64,000 nucleotides of DNA, taken from NCBI GenBank assembly GCA_002840405.1, contig PHAR01000005.1:75894-139893 (forward strand), read 5' to 3'. The notes under the pieces are model-generated. The model saw only the letters and a program-made list of their open reading frames with translations, was not told the origin of the DNA and did not search any database. This stretch comes from Deltaproteobacteria bacterium HGW-Deltaproteobacteria-8. Lineage in GTDB: Bacteria > Desulfobacterota > Desulfovibrionia > Desulfovibrionales > Desulfovibrionaceae. This document shows, one piece after another, positions 35,833-43,613 of the stretch; within the stretch, counting starts at the first letter, position 1, and each line of letters begins with the position of its first letter. The translations under genes and the position numbers were made by a program.

Positions 35833-36699
35833 ATGCCTGAATTGCCCGAGGTCGAGACCATCGCCCGCACCCTGGCCAGCGAGGTGGAGAGCCGCCTGAT
35901 CCTGGACGTGGAGGTGCTGGACGAGAGCGCCATTGCTCCAGAGCCGGGATCCTTTCGCGAGCGGGTGCTGGGGCGGCGCATCGCGCGCGTGGACCGGCGC
36001 GGCAAGCTGCTTCTGCTGCATCTGCAGGCCGCTGGCGGCAAGGACGGCGGCGAGATCGCCGTGCACCTGCGCATGACCGGCCGCGTGCTGGCCCTGCCGC
36101 CCGGCGAGAGCCCGGTGCGCCCGCGCGTGGTCCTGACCCTGTCCGACCGGGGCTGCGGGGCCATGCTGCTCGTGTTTTCCGATGTGCGGCGCTTCGGCCG
36201 CATGCTCGCCTTTGCCCCGGGCGGCGGGCCTGACAGCATCGACCACTGGCCCTTCTACCGCGACCTCGGCCCGGAGCCGCTGCTCATCACCGCCGAGGAA
36301 TTCCGCCAGCGCCTGGCCCCGCGCGGCAAGAAGAGCAAGGCCCGCATCAAGGCCCTGCTCCTCGACCAGGGCGTCATCGCGGGCATCGGCAACATCTACG
36401 CCGACGAGGCCCTGCTGCGCGCGGGCATCCGGCCCGACGCCGTGGCCGGGGCCATCAGCGCCCGCAGGCAGGACAAGCTCTTCGCGGCCATCCAGGCCGT
36501 GCTCACCCAGGCCATCGCCGAGAACGGCAGCTCCATCCGCGACTACCGCGACGCCCATGGCGACGCCGGGTCCTTCCAGAACCACTTCCGCGCCTATGGC
36601 CGCGCCGGGCAGCCCTGCCTCACGTGCGGCGCTGCGCTGCGCTCCCTGCGCGTGGCCGGCCGCACCAGCACCTTCTGCCAACATTGCCAGACCGCGTAG
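35833..36699 (+). CDS. mutM: formamidopyrimidine-DNA glycosylase MutM (Fpg)
   Basis: A 288-residue base-excision repair enzyme that removes 8-oxoguanine and formamidopyrimidines. The catalytic PELPEVE start (Pro2 nucleophile, Glu3), the RRGKLLLL strand with the conserved lysine, the helix-two-turn-helix region LLDQGVIAGIGNIYADE (about residue 177) and the C-terminal zinc finger with two CxxC pairs (C-LTC and CQHC) are all present. ATG 35833 starts 2 bp after the ChaN gene stop, with a purine-rich ribosome-binding site in its end. A sensible gene for an oxygen-sensitive organism. Confidence 0.95.
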   Translation: MPELPEVETIARTLASEVESRLILDVEVLDESAIAPEPGSFRERVLGRRIARVDRRGKLLLLHLQAAGGKDGGEIAVHLRMTGRVLALPPGESPVRPRVVLTLSDRGCGAMLLVFSDVRRFGRMLAFAPGGGPDSIDHWPFYRDLGPEPLLITAEEFRQRLAPRGKKSKARIKALLLDQGVIAGIGNIYADEALLRAGIRPDAVAGAISARRQDKLFAAIQAVLTQAIAENGSSIRDYRDAHGDAGSFQNHFRAYGRAGQPCLTCGAALRSLRVAGRTSTFCQHCQTA

Positions 36700-36863
36700 T
36701 TCCCTGCCGCTGACCCCCTGATTTCCTGCCACTCACCGATTGCGCTGAACAGAAATCTCTCGGCCGGTGTATGCACGCTTGGCTGATGCAATATTGCGCC
36801 GCGAGGGAGTGCTCGCACGCAGAACCCTGCCTGCATCGGCTTGATTTTACGGGAGGAACACAC

Positions 36864-38198
36864 GTGAAGCACAGGACCGTGGGCCACGCCCACCACCAGC
36901 CCGCCCCGGAAGCCGCCGCTGTTGATGCGGGCTATGGCAACAAGGGCTGGATCGTCGCCTTTTCCGGCCTGGGCCTGAATCTGGCCCTGGGCGTGCTCTA
37001 CTCCTGGAGCGTTTTCGCCAAGCAGATGACCGAGGCCATCGACCTGGGCGGCTGGGGCCTGACCAAGACCGAGGCCAGCCTGCCTTACATGCTGGCCATC
37101 GGCGTGTTCGCGTTGATGATGGTGCCTGCCGGGCGCCTGCAGGACCGCCTGGGGCCGCGCGTGGCCGCCACGGCCGGGGCCGTGCTCACCGGGGCCGGGA
37201 TGGTGGTGTCGAGCTTTGCCGGGCCGGGCAACATGCTGCCCGTGCTCTTGGGCTTCGGGCTCATGGCCGGATCAGGCTTCGGCCTGGGCTACGCCGCGGC
37301 CACCCCCGCAGCCATCAAGTGGTTCCCGTCGGAGAAGAAGGGCCTCATCACCGGCATCGTGGTCAGCGGCTTTGGCCTGGCCCCGCTGTATATCGCTCCC
37401 CTGGGCAAGCACCTGCTGGACGCGTATGGCGTTGGCGGAGCCTTCCGCATCCTGGGCGTGGCCTTCACCGTGGTCACGCTGTTGCTCGCCCGCATGATCG
37501 TGAATCCGCCCCTGGCCGTGGCCGCCGTGGCCGTGGGTGGAATCGCCCCCGCGTCCCAGATCCCCGCGCAGGGGTCGACTCGGGGCGCGTCCCAGAGCTC
37601 GTCCCAAGGGTCGGTCTGGCGCGAGATGATCGCCTCGCGCGCCTTCACCCTGCTCTATATCGAATACACCTTCGCGGCCCTGGCCGGGCTCATGATCATC
37701 GGCCACCTGGCCAGGATCATCGCCGTGCAGACCGGCGGCCTGGTGCAGACCGGCTTCATGTTCGTGGCCTCCATGGCCGTGTTCAATGCCGCCGGTCGGC
37801 TTTTGGCCGGACTTCTGTCCGACAAGTTCGGGCGCATCCGCACCCTGGCCGTGGTGCTCTTGAGCCAGGCCTGCGTCATGCTTGTGTTTCCGGGCCTGGA
37901 CGGCATGGCCGGGTTCTTCGTGGGCTCCGGCGTGGTGGGCTTCAGCTACGGGGCCTGCCTGGCGCTGTTCCCGGCCACCGTGGCCGACTTCTGGGGGGCC
38001 AAGAACTTCGGGCTCAACTACGGCATCCTGTTCACGGCCTGGGGCGTGGGCGGCATGTTCGGGCCGCTCCTGGCCGGACGCATCGCCGACGCCACGGGCA
38101 GCTACCAGCTGGCCTACTACATCGCGGCTGGCCTGCTGGTGGGCGCCGCCGCACTGACCACCGTCACAAAGCGTCCTCCGCTCTCTGCTGGGGGGTAG
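36864..38198 (+). CDS. OFA-family MFS transporter (oxalate/formate antiporter-like)
   Basis: A 444-residue major facilitator with twelve predicted spans, of the oxalate:formate antiporter (OFA) branch, whose members move monocarboxylates such as formate, oxalate, lactate or pyruvate. The early LALGVLYSWSVFAKQM and the GAGMVVSSFAG, GFGLGYAAATPAAIKWFP regions fit that branch. A longer serine/glutamine-rich loop lies between helices 6 and 7 (about 225-255). The start is GTG 36864 with GGGAGGAA upstream; the N-terminus is histidine-rich. Formate or lactate transport would suit a sulfate reducer, but the substrate is not proven. Confidence 0.85.
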   Translation: MKHRTVGHAHHQPAPEAAAVDAGYGNKGWIVAFSGLGLNLALGVLYSWSVFAKQMTEAIDLGGWGLTKTEASLPYMLAIGVFALMMVPAGRLQDRLGPRVAATAGAVLTGAGMVVSSFAGPGNMLPVLLGFGLMAGSGFGLGYAAATPAAIKWFPSEKKGLITGIVVSGFGLAPLYIAPLGKHLLDAYGVGGAFRILGVAFTVVTLLLARMIVNPPLAVAAVAVGGIAPASQIPAQGSTRGASQSSSQGSVWREMIASRAFTLLYIEYTFAALAGLMIIGHLARIIAVQTGGLVQTGFMFVASMAVFNAAGRLLAGLLSDKFGRIRTLAVVLLSQACVMLVFPGLDGMAGFFVGSGVVGFSYGACLALFPATVADFWGAKNFGLNYGILFTAWGVGGMFGPLLAGRIADATGSYQLAYYIAAGLLVGAAALTTVTKRPPLSAGG

Positions 38199-38404
38199 GG
38201 TAGCGAGGGACCGCTTGAGCGGGGCCGCACCGGCCCGCTCCGTCACCACATGGCCCCGCACAGGCGAAAGCTTGAGCGGGGCCTTCGCATGCCCAAGACC
38301 TTCCCCCTCCCCTTGACCCGCACGCCCTGGCGTCCTAGAATCCCGGAGACTGCACGCGTGCCGTCAGCCGAGACCGCACGCCCGCGCGCAGCACAGGGAG
38401 GAGC

Positions 38405-38953
38405 ATGACCGACGACGCCAACACCTGCCAGAACCCGCCGGATTCCGGTCTGGACACGCCCGCCGGAACGCATGGGGGCAAGACACCAGAAGAGTCCTCC
38501 GTCATCATGACGCACCAGGTGCTGCCCTCGGACGCCAACCCCGCAGGCAATGTCCACGGTGGCGTCATCCTGAAGCACATCGATACCGCCGCAGGCGTGG
38601 TGGCCATGCGCCACGTGCGCGGCTGGGCCGTCACCGCCAGCATCGACCGCATGGACTTCCTCAAGCCCGTGTACGTGGGCGAACTCGTCACCGTCAAAGC
38701 CAGCCTGAACCTCGTGGGCCGCACCAGCATGGAGATCGGCGTGCGCGTGGAGGCCGAAAACCTGCTCACCGGCGAGGTGCGGCACACCAACTCCGCCTAC
38801 CTGACCTTTGTCGCCCTGGACGGCCTGGGCTGCCCCCGGCCCGCACCACCCCTCATCATCCAGGGCGAAGTGGCCGAACGCCGACACCGCCAGGCCCTGC
38901 GCCGGCGCGAACTGCGCCGCCAAGCCATCGCCGAGGAACGCGCCGGGGACTAG
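38405..38953 (+). CDS. acyl-CoA thioesterase, hotdog fold (YciA-like)
   Basis: A 182-residue hotdog-fold thioesterase. The core matches the acyl-CoA thioesterase (BFIT/YciA) type: HQVLPSDANPAGNVHGGVIL (about residues 37-56), with the general-acid/base region GGVILKHIDTAAG, and the later FLKPVYVGELVTVKASL. The N-terminal 30 residues are an added low-complexity stretch and the C-terminus is arginine-rich. ATG 38405 has GGGAGGAG upstream. It is the last plus-strand gene before the composite repeat copy B. Confidence 0.87.
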   Translation: MTDDANTCQNPPDSGLDTPAGTHGGKTPEESSVIMTHQVLPSDANPAGNVHGGVILKHIDTAAGVVAMRHVRGWAVTASIDRMDFLKPVYVGELVTVKASLNLVGRTSMEIGVRVEAENLLTGEVRHTNSAYLTFVALDGLGCPRPAPPLIIQGEVAERRHRQALRRRELRRQAIAEERAGD

Positions 38954-38964
38954 GAGAACGAATG

Positions 38965-39360
38965 GCCTCCGGCGGACAGGGGCGCTGCCCCTGCACCCCG
39001 CCAGAGGGCCTGAGGCCCTATCGATGCTGTCGACAGCCGTAAGATTCGCGGAAGACCGCTCATCATAACGGCTGACGCCTGGACTCCCCATTGCGCCAAA
39101 AGGGCTGTTTCAGGAGGACCTGAAACAGCCCTTTTGGCTTGTGTGGGTCATGGGGAATCACTGGAGAGCCTCTCTCTCGTTGCCCTTTCACCAATCCTCT
39201 TAAAGGGGGCCAACCGCGCGCGGGGCTTTTCGAGGGTCCCCCCCTCGGAAAACCCGCGCGCATTGCCAGAGCCAAGCCAAGCCGGGACATGGACGTGGCT
39301 GCGCTGGCCCAGGCCATACGGGGGTTCCAAGGGGCCTCAGGCCCCTTGGCCGCCGGAGGC
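38965..39360. repeat. composite hairpin repeat, copy B (inverted)
   Basis: A 396-bp non-coding element between convergent genes; its reverse complement follows copy A (26870-27201) in order and spacing. Shared parts include GGACTCCCCATTG (39081-39093), a perfect 19-bp hairpin (39096-39114 with 39119-39137, loop AGGA), the complementary region around 39208-39255 and the GGGGCCTCAGGCCCC palindrome near 39331-39345. It differs by a 60-bp insertion at 39020-39079, which itself contains the inverted arms CAGCCGT (39034-39040) and ACGGCTG (39068-39074). Confidence 0.88.
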
Positions 39361-39384
39361 GCTTGCTGCCCGGCTTTCTCGCCC

Positions 39385-39777
39385 CTACCAGGGCTGCCAG
39401 GTGCCAGTCGTTTCGGCGGTGAAGGCGTCGGGTGTGTGCTGGATGTTGTGCAGGGTGCCTGCGCGGAAGAGCACGGCCACGAGGTCGAGTCGGCAGGGCC
39501 GGTGCCAGAGTTCGTGTTGGGAGAGGTAGAGCTGGGCTGCGCGCTGGAGCCGCGAACATTTTTGCCGGGTCAGGCCATCGGCTGGTGTGGCCAGCGAGCC
39601 TTCGGCGCGGGTTTTGACTTCCACGAAGACGATGGTGTCGCCCTCTTCGCAGACGAGGTCGAGTTCGAGCCGGCCCAGGCGCAGGTTGCGTTCCAGGATG
39701 CGCAGGCCCTTGTCCGCGAGGAGTTTCGCGGCGGCTTCCTCGCCTTGGCGGCCTAGGTCGAGATGCCTGGCAGGCAT
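39385..39777 (-). CDS. YraN family (UPF0102) endonuclease-like protein
   Basis: A 130-residue protein of the YraN family with a Holliday-junction-resolvase/PD-(D/E)xK nuclease fold: the acidic [20 protein letters not shown] and VKTR motif (about 35-58) is visible, preceded by the GEEAAAKLL helix. Cellular role not settled. Start ATG 39777 overlaps the end of rnhB by 25 bp, as often seen in this cluster. It is the last gene of the ffh-rplS operon; the composite repeat copy B follows its stop codon. Confidence 0.85.
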   Translation of the reverse strand: MPARHLDLGRQGEEAAAKLLADKGLRILERNLRLGRLELDLVCEEGDTIVFVEVKTRAEGSLATPADGLTRQKCSRLQRAAQLYLSQHELWHRPCRLDLVAVLFRAGTLHNIQHTPDAFTAETTGTWQPW

Positions 39778-40433
39778 GACTGGCGCTCCTGTTTGGGGCG
39801 AGGTGCGGCTTCGGGCCGCACGCCCCGGAAGGTCAGGCGGTGGAGGGGGCTGGGGCCGAGGGTGCGCAGGGCCTCCAGGTGCAGGGCGGTGCCGTAGCCT
39901 TTGTGGATGGCCAGGCTGTAGCCGGGGTGGCGGCGGTCCAGGGCGGCCAGGAGGCGGTCGCGGAAGGTCTTGGCCAGGATGCTGGCGGCGGAGATGGCCG
40001 GGACCAGGGCGTCGCCGCCGACGATGGTGCGCTGGGGGATGGTCGAGAGGCAGGTCTGGTTGCCATCGATGAGCAGCAGGGCGGGCCGCAGGCGCAAGTG
40101 GGCCACGGCGCGTTCCATGGAGCGCAGGGTGGCTTGCAGGATGTTGATGCGGTCGATCTCCGGCGCCCAGGCCAGGCCAAGGGACCAGCACAGGGCCTGG
40201 GAGCGGATGGCAACGGCGAGGGTGTCGCGCCGGGCGGCCGTGAGGGCCTTGGAGTCGGTGAGGCCGGGCAGGTCGAAGGACTCCGGCAGGATGCATGCGG
40301 CGGCCACCACGGGTCCGGCCAGACAGCCGCGTCCGGCCTCGTCGATACCGGCGACTTGGTCGGCGGACAGGCTATGCTGGCCGAGGTCGAGGAGGCCCGG
40401 CGAGGGGCGGGTGCTGGCGTGGCGCTTGGTCAT
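39753..40433 (-). CDS. rnhB: ribonuclease HII
   Basis: A 226-residue ribonuclease HII, cutting the RNA strand of RNA-DNA hybrids and single embedded ribonucleotides. The active site acids are seen in the [20 protein letters not shown] block (residues 27-46, DEAGRG), with LLIDGN around 121 and the later [12 protein letters not shown] and HKGYGTALH signatures. The C-terminus carries an extra proline/arginine-rich stretch. It overlaps yraN and is preceded by rplS with a 192-bp gap that contains a terminator-like hairpin. Confidence 0.94.
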   Translation of the reverse strand: MTKRHASTRPSPGLLDLGQHSLSADQVAGIDEAGRGCLAGPVVAAACILPESFDLPGLTDSKALTAARRDTLAVAIRSQALCWSLGLAWAPEIDRINILQATLRSMERAVAHLRLRPALLLIDGNQTCLSTIPQRTIVGGDALVPAISAASILAKTFRDRLLAALDRRHPGYSLAIHKGYGTALHLEALRTLGPSPLHRLTFRGVRPEAAPRPKQERQSCLPGIST

Positions 40434-40560
40434 GGTAGGGCAAGCCTACACGCCACGCAGGCCGGACGCAACGCCGGAGGCGTGCTGGCCCAGGTTCTGA
40501 AAGCCACGGCCTCAAAAGCCTCGACGAGGGAAGCCTGGGCAGGCCCGCGAGAAGCGCAGA

Positions 40561-40598
40561 GTCCCCGGCAGCTCCTCGTATGAGGCGCTGCCGGGGAC
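40561..40598 (-). terminator. 12-bp hairpin downstream of rplS
   Basis: GTCCCCGGCAGC (40561-40572) pairs perfectly with GCTGCCGGGGAC (40587-40598), with a further short CCTC/GAGG stem in the loop. No strong T-run follows on the minus strand, so it may be a partial terminator or processing site between rplS and rnhB. Confidence 0.6.
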
Positions 40599-40625
40599 GC
40601 GGGTCCATGAGCTTGGCTTGGGGGG

Positions 40626-40976
40626 TTAGTCCCAGGCGTTGCGGGACTTGACGCGGGCGGCCTTGCCGGCCAGCTTGCGCAGGTAGAAGATGCGCGAGCG
40701 GCGCACCTTGCCCTGGGACATGACCTCGACGCGGTCGATGGCCGGGGTGTGCAGCGGGAAGATGCGCTCCACGCCCACGCCGTCGGAGATCTTGCGCACG
40801 GTGAAGGTGGCGTCGGTGGTGCCGCGCTTCACGCAGAGCACAACACCCTGGAAGACCTGGATGCGCTCTTTGTCGCCTTCGATGATGCGGGTGTGGACCT
40901 TGACGGTGTCGCCCGCACGGAACGAAGGCAGGTCCATGCGCAGGTGTTCGCTTTCAATCTGCTTGATGATGTTCAT
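40626..40976 (-). CDS. rplS: 50S ribosomal protein L19
   Basis: A 116-residue ribosomal protein L19, at the 30S-50S interface. The family features are the [20 protein letters not shown] start, [15 protein letters not shown] in the middle and the C-terminal [21 protein letters not shown]. Length is exactly as expected. ATG 40976 has an AAAGGAG ribosome-binding site. It follows trmD in the conserved rpsP-rimM-trmD-rplS order. Confidence 0.97.
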   Translation of the reverse strand: MNIIKQIESEHLRMDLPSFRAGDTVKVHTRIIEGDKERIQVFQGVVLCVKRGTTDATFTVRKISDGVGVERIFPLHTPAIDRVEVMSQGKVRRSRIFYLRKLAGKAARVKSRNAWD

Positions 40977-41018
40977 ATCTCGACTCCTTTCTGGGAAAAT
41001 ACGTACGTTTAGGTCGTC

Positions 41019-42335
41019 CTACCAGCTGTCGCCCAGCAGCCTGTCCACCAGGATGGCTGCGGCGCTACGCACCGGCAGGTGGTTGTACAAAGCAAACCCG
41101 CGCAGCGGCTGGAGCACCGCGTCGGCCCTGGTGAGCACTTCCGGGGCCAGCCCGTGTCCGGTGCCCAGCACCAGCAGCACAGGTCCCTCAGCGAGCCAGC
41201 GACGCACATGCGCCGAGGGGCTGAAGGCGATGGCCTTCTCTTTTCGTCCGCGCGCCGGGCGGTAGCTCGTCCGCGCCGAGGTGGCCACGACCTTCGGGGC
41301 CGCACCCGCGCTCTCAGTCACCTGGGCGATGGCCTCGTCCAGGCTCTCGGCCATGCGGCCAAGACTCAGGGCGTTGGCCCGATCCGGGTTGGCCCGGCCG
41401 CCCGCTCCTGTGGTCCAGTGGTCCAAAAGCCGCTGGCCAAGTTCCCGCTGATCTGTGAGCGGGGTGACGAAACACACCCCTGCCAAATCGTAAGTGCGGG
41501 AAACGCGGCACATATCGTGTATGTCGAGGTTTGTCAAAGAAACCGTGGAGGGTTTGCCGGATTTATCGAGCACCGGGTGGTGCAAAAGACAGATGGTCAG
41601 CCCGCGCCCCAGGCCGGCCGGGCGTTTCTGGGCGCGCAAAAAATCGATGTCCGTGCCGGACAATTCTGCGGTCTGCAGCAGCTCCGGGCGGCGGAGCAGG
41701 GTGCGCCGCAGGGACTCCTCACGCCGCCAAAGGGCGACCTTGGCGTGGGAGCCGCCGCGCAAAACCTCGGGCACCTCGCGCTTTTCATAGACCTCGGGCC
41801 GGGTGTAGTGCGGGTGCTCCAGAAGCCCGCCGGAAAAGCTCTCCTCGTCCCCGGACTCCTCCTTGCCCATGAACCCCGGCACCAGCCTCCCCACGGCCTC
41901 CACCAGGCACAGGGCTGCGGCCTCGCCGCCGTTGAGCACGAAGTCGCCCACGCTGACGCTCTCCAGGCCCTGGTCCTCGATGAGCCGCTCGTCGATGCCC
42001 TCGTAGCGCCCGCAGACGATGGTCAGGGCGGGCTCCAGAGCCAGCTCGCGCGCCAGTTCCTGGGTCAGGGGCGCGCCGGACGGCGCGAGCACGAGCTTGC
42101 GGCCCGGCTGTGGGATGCCTTGCAGCGCTGCGGCCAGGGGCCCCGGCATCATGACCATGCCCGGCCCGCCGCCGTAGGGCCGGTCGTCCACCGGGCGGTG
42201 GCGGCCTTCTGCGAAGTCGCGCGGGTTCACCAGGTCGACTTTTACCACGCCCGACTCCACGGCCTTGGCCAGCTGTGCGCAGGCGAGGGGGCCGGAGAAG
42301 AATTCCGGGAAGAGCGTGAGGATGGTGAAGCGCAC
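41019..42335 (-). CDS. trmD: TrmD tRNA (guanine37-N1)-methyltransferase fused to a second SPOUT domain
   Basis: A 438-residue fusion. Residues 1-245 are TrmD, which makes m1G37 in tRNA: the knot motifs FTILTLFPEFF, YGGGPGMVM, VCGRYEGIDERLI (SAM loop) and VGDFVLNGGEAA are intact. From about residue 246 a second domain starts (TICLLHHPVLDKSGK, TNLDIHDMCRVSRTYDL, LLVLGTGHGL), which matches the RNA-methyltransferase type known from Aquifex and Desulfovibrio (Methyltrn_RNA_4), also a SPOUT knot. The target of the second domain is unknown. It is translated after rimM (36-bp gap). Confidence 0.93.
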   Translation of the reverse strand: MRFTILTLFPEFFSGPLACAQLAKAVESGVVKVDLVNPRDFAEGRHRPVDDRPYGGGPGMVMMPGPLAAALQGIPQPGRKLVLAPSGAPLTQELARELALEPALTIVCGRYEGIDERLIEDQGLESVSVGDFVLNGGEAAALCLVEAVGRLVPGFMGKEESGDEESFSGGLLEHPHYTRPEVYEKREVPEVLRGGSHAKVALWRREESLRRTLLRRPELLQTAELSGTDIDFLRAQKRPAGLGRGLTICLLHHPVLDKSGKPSTVSLTNLDIHDMCRVSRTYDLAGVCFVTPLTDQRELGQRLLDHWTTGAGGRANPDRANALSLGRMAESLDEAIAQVTESAGAAPKVVATSARTSYRPARGRKEKAIAFSPSAHVRRWLAEGPVLLVLGTGHGLAPEVLTRADAVLQPLRGFALYNHLPVRSAAAILVDRLLGDSW

Positions 42336-42371
42336 GGTTGGACTCCGAAAAGCTAGCTTTGGCTGGGCGTG

Positions 42372-42965
42372 TTACTCGGGCTTGGCCAGATAGAGTTCGA
42401 GCAGCCCCGGCGGCGGGTCGATGACGATCTCTTTGCGCTTTGCGTCCAGGCCCAGGATGAACTGGGGCACGGCCGGGAACAGGATCTCCTCGCCGCCCTT
42501 CCCCCGGATGACCCAGGTGATCTGGCCGGGGGTGTCCAGGATGGCCTCGAACACCCCGATCTCCGCGCCTGCGGCCTCTCCGACGTCCGGCAGGAAGACC
42601 TTCGAGCCCAGCAGCCGGAACAGGTATTCCTCGCCCTCGTCAGGCGGGGGCAGGTCGGCCTCGGCGATGTACACCTCGGCCCCGCGCAGCAGGTCCGCCG
42701 CCGTGCGGTCGGGCACGCCCGTCAGCGTCACCAGCATGCGCCCGGTGTGCTGGCGGCTGGCGGCGATCTCAAAGGGCTTGGGCCTGGCAAGGCCGCCGCC
42801 CTTGAGGTTCGGCACGGCCAGGAACAGGGTGCGCCCGGGCGCGAAAAGCAGCGGGGAGCCCGCATGGATGTCCATGCAAAGCTCCCCGCGGATGCCGTGC
42901 GGCTTGGCCACATGTGCCACAGCCACCATGCCGTGCGCGGCTGCGCGCTCAGGCTTGGCGGTCAT
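42372..42965 (-). CDS. rimM: ribosome maturation factor RimM
   Basis: A 197-residue protein that helps 16S rRNA processing and 30S head assembly. The N-terminal RimM barrel is seen in VAVAHVAKPHGIRGELCM (residues about 14-31), the linker and the PRC-barrel part around EYLFRLLGSKVF and PVPQFI-like LFPAVPQFILGLD near the end. The position between khpA and trmD is canonical, and it starts 3 bp after the khpA stop codon. Confidence 0.93.
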   Translation of the reverse strand: MTAKPERAAAHGMVAVAHVAKPHGIRGELCMDIHAGSPLLFAPGRTLFLAVPNLKGGGLARPKPFEIAASRQHTGRMLVTLTGVPDRTAADLLRGAEVYIAEADLPPPDEGEEYLFRLLGSKVFLPDVGEAAGAEIGVFEAILDTPGQITWVIRGKGGEEILFPAVPQFILGLDAKRKEIVIDPPPGLLELYLAKPE

Positions 42966-42968
42966 GGT

Positions 42969-43202
42969 TTATTCGATGATCTCGAGCACGGCGCGGCGCT
43001 TGACCTTGGCCGAGGCTGCGCCGAGCAGGGTCCGCATGGCCCTGGCCGTGCGTCCCTGCTTGCCGATGACCTTGCCCAGGTCTTCTTTGGCCACCTTGAG
43101 TTCCAGCACAGCGGTCTGCTCGCCTTCGATCTCCGTGACCTTCACCTCGTCCGGGTTGTCCACGAGCGATCTGGCGATGTACTCGATCATGTCTCTGAGC
43201 AT
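42969..43202 (-). CDS. khpA: KH-domain RNA-binding protein KhpA
   Basis: A 77-residue KH-domain protein (formerly YlqC/UPF0109). The nucleic-acid-binding GxxG loop is GKQG within [17 protein letters not shown] (about residues 42-58), and the [18 protein letters not shown] start is typical. KhpA-type proteins bind many RNAs and partner with KhpB/Jag. It sits between rpsP and rimM, as in many bacteria, 89 bp from rpsP. Confidence 0.93.
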   Translation of the reverse strand: MLRDMIEYIARSLVDNPDEVKVTEIEGEQTAVLELKVAKEDLGKVIGKQGRTARAMRTLLGAASAKVKRRAVLEIIE

Positions 43203-43290
43203 GTCGGGCCTCCCATGATGAATGTGAGCGGGAGAACGAGCCGTGAACGGGACCCCTGCCGCAGAAAACCCAAGCCGCGCGCCTGTTTTA

Positions 43291-43530
43291 CTAGGCGGTC
43301 TGCTTGGAGACCAGCGAACGGACCGTGTCGCTGGGCAGGGCGCCCAGGCCGATCCACTTGTCGTACGCTTCCTTGTTGATGACGACCTCAGCGGGCTCGG
43401 TCATGGGGTTGTAATGCCCCAGGAATTCCAGCGGACGGCCGTCGCGGCGGCTGGCGCGCTCGAGCACGACCAGGCGATAGAACGGACGCTTCTTGCAGCC
43501 CATGCGGGTAAGTCTAATAGTCAAAGCCAT
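43291..43530 (-). CDS. rpsP: 30S ribosomal protein S16
   Basis: A 79-residue ribosomal protein S16. The start [22 protein letters not shown] and the [19 protein letters not shown] block are diagnostic; the length is typical. ATG 43530 has GGGGGAAAG upstream; the open frame upstream belongs to no protein. It follows ffh by 83 bp. Confidence 0.96.
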   Translation of the reverse strand: MALTIRLTRMGCKKRPFYRLVVLERASRRDGRPLEFLGHYNPMTEPAEVVINKEAYDKWIGLGALPSDTVRSLVSKQTA

Positions 43531-43613
43531 GGTGTCTTTCCCCCTGAATGTGTTGATATGCGGTTTAAAGTCAAAAGGCAAGCGGATCGCCGCCTGCGCT
43601 GTATGGCATGAAG

